Positions 17,840-22,138 of a stretch of 22,138 nucleotides of DNA are shown in pieces. A program made the position numbers and the translations under genes. Within the stretch, counting starts at the first letter, position 1. Every line of letters begins with the position of its first letter. The stretch lies in NCBI GenBank assembly GCA_036940085.1, contig JALLBK010000579.1:1-22138 (forward strand), given 5' to 3'. The notes under the pieces were generated by a model, which was not told the DNA's origin, did no database searches, and worked only from the letters and a program-made list of their open reading frames with translations. Origin of the DNA: Discostella pseudostelligera. Lineage: Eukaryota > Bacillariophyta > Thalassiosirophyceae > Thalassiosirales > Thalassiosiraceae.

Positions 17840-18305
17840 TTATGTTGTGGTGATGCGATCCACACTCTCAAACTGAATAATCGAATTCCCTCGAATAACA
17901 ACGGTGCCAATATCATCTCCTCCCCCTCCGCCTCCAGGCGATTCGTTGATGGCATCCTCCAGTACCACATTTAGAAAAGCATCGTAACCACGGAGTGTTC
18001 CCACGACTTTGCGATTGCCATTGAGTGATAATTTTAACCTTTTATCCTATAGAGAGTGTGTGTTTAATTCCAACATGATATATTTGTCGCGAAAGGAGAA
18101 ATACACGAGGGTCAGTAATGTGGCGGAGAGATGACGTGAAAACGAACCAGCGACAAACAGTGTACAAATCCGACGGAGAGATCAACAATAAAATAATTTA
18201 TATCTAAATCCACATCTCTAAAGGAAATAATGACTCGCGCGGTTTTGACGATTCTCTTACCATGAAACGTTTCAGATCAGGTCCTTTTTGATGCTTGGAT
18301 GACAT
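17840..18305 (-). CDS. SNRPG: Small nuclear ribonucleoprotein Sm G, two exons
   Basis: SmG is one of seven Sm proteins forming the ring on U1, U2, U4 and U5 snRNAs. Exon 1 is 18261-18305 (15 residues, MSSKHQKGPDLKRFM) and exon 2 is 17840-18046, with intron 18047-18260 (ATG|GTAAGA...CTATAG|GAT, phase 0), giving 83 residues (human 76). The splice rebuilds LKRFMDKRLKLSLNGNRKV, matching LKKFMDKKLSLKLNGGRHV of human SmG. Sm1 is VVGTLRGYDAFLNVVLEDA and Sm2 is IGTVVIRGNSIIQFE. A glycine run (GGGGGG) lengthens the loop between them. At 214 nt the intron is the longest in the window. TTACTGAC, about 75 nt before the acceptor, could be the branch point. Identification is very strong. It is divergently transcribed from another splicing gene, BUD31. 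Confidence 0.95.
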
Positions 18306-18687
18306 TGTGTAATATATCTAGTAGATGTGGAATCGTCCACCGTTGCACTGAAGGTAAAGGGGATAGAGAATGCTTTAACCGAGCCAGGGAGCGGGAGGGA
18401 GGAGTACACCGATAGCCGATGTGGTTACTTGGACGATGAAGACAAGATCCTATGGAAGACGGCGGATGTTATGGTTGGTGGTTGACGATATTACAATAAT
18501 ATTATGGTGGTGGTGGAGGGTCGGTCAGTGGATGGAGTGTGGAGGTTGTGTTCTGAGTCGAGTCAAGCTCACTGACCTCGGCACGGCGTGGCGGGAAGGA
18601 CGAGCAGATGGAGCGCCGGCCGACCCTTCTCCCTTCCAGTCGATTGTATGTCCGAATCTATACCAAGGAATTATTATAACAAAGAGA

Positions 18688-18748
18688 TTTCTCGAATTCA
18701 AATTTGATTTGAATTGGGTCATTCAAATTCAAATTTGAATTCAAGAAA
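18688..18748. repeat. Near-perfect inverted repeat (hairpin) in divergent promoter
   Basis: Left arm 18688-18714 and right arm 18721-18748 are reverse complements over 27 bp, apart from one mismatch (18693) and one single-base bulge. Loop TGGGTC is at 18715-18720. The core GAATTCAAATTTGA (18694-18707) pairs exactly with TCAAATTTGAATTC (18729-18742). The arms are AT-rich while the flanks (GCGCCGGCC, AAGCGGGCTGGCGCG) are GC-rich, so it stands out. It could be a cruciform, a tiny MITE-like remnant, or a boundary between divergent units. I see no obvious target-site duplication. Confidence 0.85.
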
Positions 18749-18861
18749 GCGGGCTGGCGCGATATTAGCGATACTTTTCTCGCGAAAAGGCTGCCTCCTC
18801 TCGTCGTCGGTCCGTCGGTCGTAGACGGACAACAACAACAAAAACACAAACAAGCTTGACC

Positions 18862-18912
18862 ATGACCATGGTGCTGCCGCCACCACTACGACTCGCCGCC
18901 GTCCCAACATAG
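18862..18912 (+). other. Candidate upstream ORF before BUD31
   Basis: ATGACCATGGTG opens a 16-residue frame (MTMVLPPPLRLAAVPT) ending at TAG 18910-18912, 27 nt before the BUD31 ATG. The second Met sits in a strong ACCATGG context. It matters only if transcription starts upstream of 18862, which the sequence does not show. If so, it could lower or regulate BUD31 translation. Confidence 0.35.
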
Positions 18913-18939
18913 AAAGTTTATCAGCAAAACAATTACGCC

Positions 18940-19770
18940 ATGTCCACCAACCGCTGGGATCCCAAGGCCAAAAAACCCCCCAAAGGCTTTTCCTACCTCG
19001 CTCCCGTCCTATCGGCCCTCGAGAACGAATTGCGCGACAAGGTCCGCGAATCGAACGCCAACAAGCGCAACACCGAAAGCATGTGGCCAGTCCATCAAAT
19101 CAATTGGCAACGCTCCCGCTACGTCTACGACATGTACTACACACACCACAAAATCGATAAGAAGGTGTATGATTATTGCATTAAGAATAAATTGGTCGAT
19201 GCTGCCCTGATCGCCAAATGGAAGAAGCCGGGATATGAACGTCTCTGTTCGACATATGTTATCAATTCCAACAATTATAAGTTTGGTACCACCAGCATTT
19301 GTCGGGTGCCATTAAAAGACCGCAGTCCGGAACAATTGGCTGCGCAGGATCCTACCACGGGGTGTCGTGGTTGTGCCTCGGGAGTGGGACAGCCACGGAA
19401 TATATTTGGAAATAAGTATGGGCAGAATTTAGCCGCGGTGCAGATTGCTAGGGAGGAACGGATGGAAGAATTGGAAAGGAAGAGGTTGCGTGAGGAAGAG
19501 GAGGAAGATCTTACACGACATGCCGCCGCTAGAGGTGGAGGAGGAGAGGGGGAGAGTGAAACGGATGATGATGACGATGATGACGACGATGATAATTACG
19601 GACCAACTCCCACCGGTGGCGTTTGGGCATCGGGAGGGAGCAAGCTCGAAGCACAAAGTGAAAGATTAGAGGATAATGATAATGATGGCAACGATTATGT
19701 GGGTGTCAATGAGGAAGGAGACGAAGATGATAGTTACCAGCATCAAGCGACAAAGAAATTGAGAACGTAA
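18940..19770 (+). CDS. BUD31: BUD31/G10 homologue, divergent, with acidic C-terminal tail
   Basis: BUD31 (G10) is a spliceosome protein contacting U6 and intron RNA in the B-act complex. The single exon encodes 276 residues; most BUD31 proteins have about 145. Residues 1-147 align with the family: ESMWPVHQINWQRSRYVYDMYY, VYDYCIKNKLVDAALIAKWKKPGYERLC, FGTTSICRVP and GCRGCASG. The family normally has nine zinc-binding cysteines in the C-terminal region; here only C103, C121, C142 and C145 remain, enough for one zinc site at most. After 150 comes a unique extension: a charged helix (REERMEELERKRLREEEEED), ten consecutive Asp (19564-19593), a YGPTPTGGVWASGGSKLEA segment and another acidic stretch. 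It is intron-free, unlike its partner SmG. It may be a diverged paralogue; a canonical copy could exist elsewhere. Confidence 0.9.
   Translation: MSTNRWDPKAKKPPKGFSYLAPVLSALENELRDKVRESNANKRNTESMWPVHQINWQRSRYVYDMYYTHHKIDKKVYDYCIKNKLVDAALIAKWKKPGYERLCSTYVINSNNYKFGTTSICRVPLKDRSPEQLAAQDPTTGCRGCASGVGQPRNIFGNKYGQNLAAVQIAREERMEELERKRLREEEEEDLTRHAAARGGGGEGESETDDDDDDDDDDNYGPTPTGGVWASGGSKLEAQSERLEDNDNDGNDYVGVNEEGDEDDSYQHQATKKLRT
19564..19593 (+). repeat. GAT/GAC repeat encoding ten aspartates in BUD31 tail
   Basis: Ten consecutive GAT or GAC codons in the acidic extension. Mixed codon use suggests the run is kept at protein level, though slippage can vary its length. A similar GAT/GAC run lies in eIF5 exon 5 (about 1798-1829). 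Confidence 0.8.
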
Positions 19771-19920
19771 TCCATGACGAAGTCTCAAACAACTACCGGT
19801 GGCATCAGCCTAATTAATTACATCAAACAATAATATGCAATAACCAATTAGATCATTATGAATTCTTCCAATGTGTAAATTGAATACATTAGTGTATGGT
19901 CTCAACATTAAACACACAAA

Positions 19921-22138
19921 TCAAGGGATGGTTTGTGTAGTGTACATCTCAAGCCATGTGGAAATATCCATTGCAGTTTTGGCACGGGCAATCCATCGCC
20001 GAACATCGGATTTAGTCCACATGGTACTAGATGGCTCTTGCGTACTACAGGAGATTGTGTTGAGCAACATCCCCGGAGCAGTTTTCCAAAATAATAGATC
20101 TCGTGGTGTACCAGAGTGTGCCTTGCCACGAAGTAATTCCAATGCATCTTGATCTCCATCGAGTATGTCCAGCATGATTTCATCCATCGAGCGTACACGT
20201 GCTGCTGCAATCCATTGTTCAATGCTGTCGTGGGAGGGCCGAGGAGAGATCGTATCGGCAGCAAATAGGGAAGAGATGTAATCAGGATTGGAATTGGCGA
20301 GCTCTCTCCAGTTTCGTACGGTCTTCAAGAGGACGCCGGCCAAAGTTTGTGCAATTATTGATGTATCAGCTTCAGTTGTACATGATCCCTCCATTATGCA
20401 CTCAATTAGTTCATCCATATCATCTTCAACCGGAGTGATTAATGTCCAATTATCAGTCGACGTGTCATTCTTCTGATCAGGTGGTTGCAATGACGACGAC
20501 GACGACGTCGTCGCAGCATTTGCATTCTGAAATCGAGCCATTGCTGCCTTCACTCTCATCTCTCTATCATTCAGCTTGACATCTTCATTCTCCTTGGCCA
20601 TAGCTGTGTTGTATACGGACTCTGCCAGTTGTTCAACTGCCTTTACCCTTTCGTCCTCTGCATGATTCGGCGATGATGTTTGGGTATCTGTCGGAGCAGT
20701 CTCTGCTACCTGCTGGTTTAGATTTTCTCGGGCCTTTTCACTCAGTACTCTCATCCTCCCACCTCGATCAAGATGGGACCAATCTAAATGAGGCAAGGTC
20801 GATCGTAGCATATCTTCAACGGATGGCTGCGTTGTGCTGGATTCGATCTTGGTAGCCTCGTGGCAGTGATAGACTAGCGACCAGAAGGCACGAGGTGATA
20901 ACTGAGCAATTAGAACTGGTCGGAGCCTGCCGTCATTGCTTCCTTCGCCCACTTTTTTGTCATCAAATCCATCCGATGAGTCGGTGTTATAGACAGATTC
21001 CAAAACACTCTTTAGAACATTCAGTCCAATGATTTCTACTTCCTCTTCATAACATCCCCTGCCCTCTATCCCCTTGGAGTACGATATCGTATACAATGAC
21101 TTCCTAAGCATTTCACCACCTCGGGACGCTTCACCACCCTCACTTTCTAATGCCATTTCATCACCATCTACCGGACCATCTACTTTCTTGAAACTATATT
21201 CCCCAGTATCTACAGATGCGACACGCACAGAGGCTCGAGAGGCCTCGTACGATTTTTCAACAGCATTCCTCATGGCAGCGCGTAGGTAATTGCTAACATT
21301 TCCTCCTCTTCCACCACCACCCAACGAAGTGAGAAGCTTGCTTGCAACATCATCTTCACTGTTAAACATGGATTGTTTCCCCCTAGTACCACCCATCGTC
21401 TTCTTCAACGGTGACGATTCGACACCATCGGATAGGCGATACCCAGGTCCCTCCATTTTCATCACCTTTGGTCGTTTACTGGCAGCAGCATTTGATTTTA
21501 TGGCACCTATCGTTCCTGATTTACCGAACCCAGCGATATTTGAACTAGCAGATCCTTTTTTCTTTGTTGGTGGTGATTTGCTGTTGAGAATGGCATCTTG
21601 AGCAGCAATCACATCACGAAAATTAGCGGTTGCTGCAATAGCCGCTGCTCGCTTTTGACGACCAGTGTCAGGAGATGATGACGCCGTAGTAGGTTCCTGT
21701 GCATTTGAACGTGACCCTATTTCATTATCACCAGCAGAATTACCATCTTCCGCCTTTGTTTTGCCACTAGACAATGCAAATTTCACAATCAACATTTCAT
21801 TAGGTCGAATTCCCAATTCATGAACGGTATGTTTGCCCTCCGTTTGTAGCTCCTTGGGAGGAAATCCACCCAAAAAAGATAGTTGGTAGGCATTCGTAGT
21901 GTCCATTGGGACGTTGAATAATACAAAAACATCCTTTTGCAATTGGTGCAACGAGGAGGATGGTTTCACCCGCAAATTAAATCGTAGTCGTTGCTGTTGT
22001 TGCTGAGCCGGCGGTTGTTTCTGTTTTTGTCGTCCGACATTCTTCTTGTTCTTTGCCACGGAGGAAGATGAAGTAAGTAGTGGTGGAGGAGCTGTGGAGG
22101 TGACGCAGATGGTGAATTCATCATCGTTGCCGATGCTG
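19921..22138 (-). CDS. Large protein with N-terminal ubiquitin-like (UBX-like) domain, 5' end beyond the window
   Basis: The frame is open to the right edge; 738 residues are visible. No in-frame ATG lies before the conserved N-terminal domain, so the true start is outside. Numbering here is from the right edge. After a basic Lys/Gln segment comes a ubiquitin-like fold at about 52-120: LRFNLRVKPSSSLHQLQKDV, then SFLGGFPPKEL, HTVHELGIRPNEMLIVKFAL. This pattern, G(F/Y)PP followed by a GE-LIV strand, resembles the UBX-like domain of OTU1/YOD1. I see no OTU protease or UBA domain. The middle has ASKLLTSLGGG, YLRAAMRNAVEKSYEASRAS, YTISYSKG, a PRAFWSLVYHCHE segment and a helix LSEKARENLNQ. The C-terminus is helical and ends WLEMYTTQTIP. 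A p97/Cdc48 or ubiquitin-pathway role is conceivable from the domain only. The codon at 22057-22059 is GTG and not a plausible start. Confidence 0.8.
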   Translation of the reverse strand, partial: SIGNDDEFTICVTSTAPPPLLTSSSSVAKNKKNVGRQKQKQPPAQQQQQRLRFNLRVKPSSSLHQLQKDVFVLFNVPMDTTNAYQLSFLGGFPPKELQTEGKHTVHELGIRPNEMLIVKFALSSGKTKAEDGNSAGDNEIGSRSNAQEPTTASSSPDTGRQKRAAAIAATANFRDVIAAQDAILNSKSPPTKKKGSASSNIAGFGKSGTIGAIKSNAAASKRPKVMKMEGPGYRLSDGVESSPLKKTMGGTRGKQSMFNSEDDVASKLLTSLGGGGRGGNVSNYLRAAMRNAVEKSYEASRASVRVASVDTGEYSFKKVDGPVDGDEMALESEGGEASRGGEMLRKSLYTISYSKGIEGRGCYEEEVEIIGLNVLKSVLESVYNTDSSDGFDDKKVGEGSNDGRLRPVLIAQLSPRAFWSLVYHCHEATKIESSTTQPSVEDMLRSTLPHLDWSHLDRGGRMRVLSEKARENLNQQVAETAPTDTQTSSPNHAEDERVKAVEQLAESVYNTAMAKENEDVKLNDREMRVKAAMARFQNANAATTSSSSSLQPPDQKNDTSTDNWTLITPVEDDMDELIECIMEGSCTTEADTSIIAQTLAGVLLKTVRNWRELANSNPDYISSLFAADTISPRPSHDSIEQWIAAARVRSMDEIMLDILDGDQDALELLRGKAHSGTPRDLLFWKTAPGMLLNTISCSTQEPSSTMWTKSDVRRWIARAKTAMDISTWLEMYTTQTIP

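Larger units (their letters stand above)
18306..18939. other. Shared divergent promoter of SmG (-) and BUD31 (+)
   Basis: 634 nt between two start codons. It contains a long AT-rich hairpin (18688-18748) and a short upstream reading frame (18862-18912) before BUD31. A 105-codon plus-strand frame at 18421-18738 ends inside the hairpin and is not protein-like. Confidence 0.6.

Noticed and set aside
18047..18260. Possible snoRNA in the longest intron (SmG)
   Set aside because: No C box/D box pair or H/ACA layout; the CTGAC is better explained as a branch point.
20488..20513. GAC-repeat palindrome CGACGACGTCGTCG
   Set aside because: It lies within serine/threonine codons of the UBX-like protein and is a by-product of a codon repeat.
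22057..22059. GTG as start of the UBX-like protein
   Set aside because: Nuclear eukaryotic genes rarely start at GTG, and the frame is open to the window edge; the start lies outside.
1..22138. A coherent novel defence or mobile system
   Set aside because: The genes are mostly conserved cellular genes; there are no repeats, integrases or toxin-like modules forming a cassette.

Overview
This is nuclear DNA of a eukaryote with compact genes: short GT-AG introns (70-214 nt), intergenic gaps of 0-850 nt, and proteins with acidic or low-complexity insertions. A stramenopile alga, most likely a diatom, fits best. The reasons are gene density, intron size, a bacterial-type cytosine-5 DNA methyltransferase, and a coiled-coil protein otherwise recalled from plants. 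This is inference; no marker fixes the species.

Layout: translation factor eIF5 (+, 710-2427, six exons); a basic coiled-coil protein like plant CUE-type proteins (-, 2973-3753); a UBE2G/UBC7-type ubiquitin-conjugating enzyme (-, 4598-5265); a bacterial-type DNA (cytosine-5) methyltransferase (+, 5659-8095, two exons); cereblon (-, 8092-10506), whose stop codon overlaps the methyltransferase stop; a possible small secreted ORF or upstream exon (-, 10443-10778); an SR-rich protein of unknown function with a hydrophobic C-terminus found only by joining a second exon (-, 10988-13298); a DPF-motif protein with PDZ-like and PH-like domains (+, 14090-16451, three exons); an IQ-motif coiled-coil protein (+, 16753-17433); Sm protein G (-, 17840-18305, two exons); a BUD31 homologue (+, 18940-19770); and a ubiquitin-like-domain protein running off the right edge (-, 19921-22138).

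Two themes recur. Ubiquitin: a UBE2G-type E2, the CRL4 substrate receptor cereblon, a UBX-like protein and a relative of CUE proteins lie in 20 kb. In human cells UBE2G1 serves CRL4-cereblon. Splicing: SmG and BUD31 are divergently transcribed from one 634-nt region that contains a long hairpin. The most unusual protein features are a BUD31 that has lost five of nine zinc cysteines and gained a long acidic tail, a cereblon with an intact tri-tryptophan pocket but altered flanking residues, and a bacterial-type methyltransferase carrying a spliceosomal intron in its last motifs. I found no RNA genes, CRISPR arrays or clear transposons.
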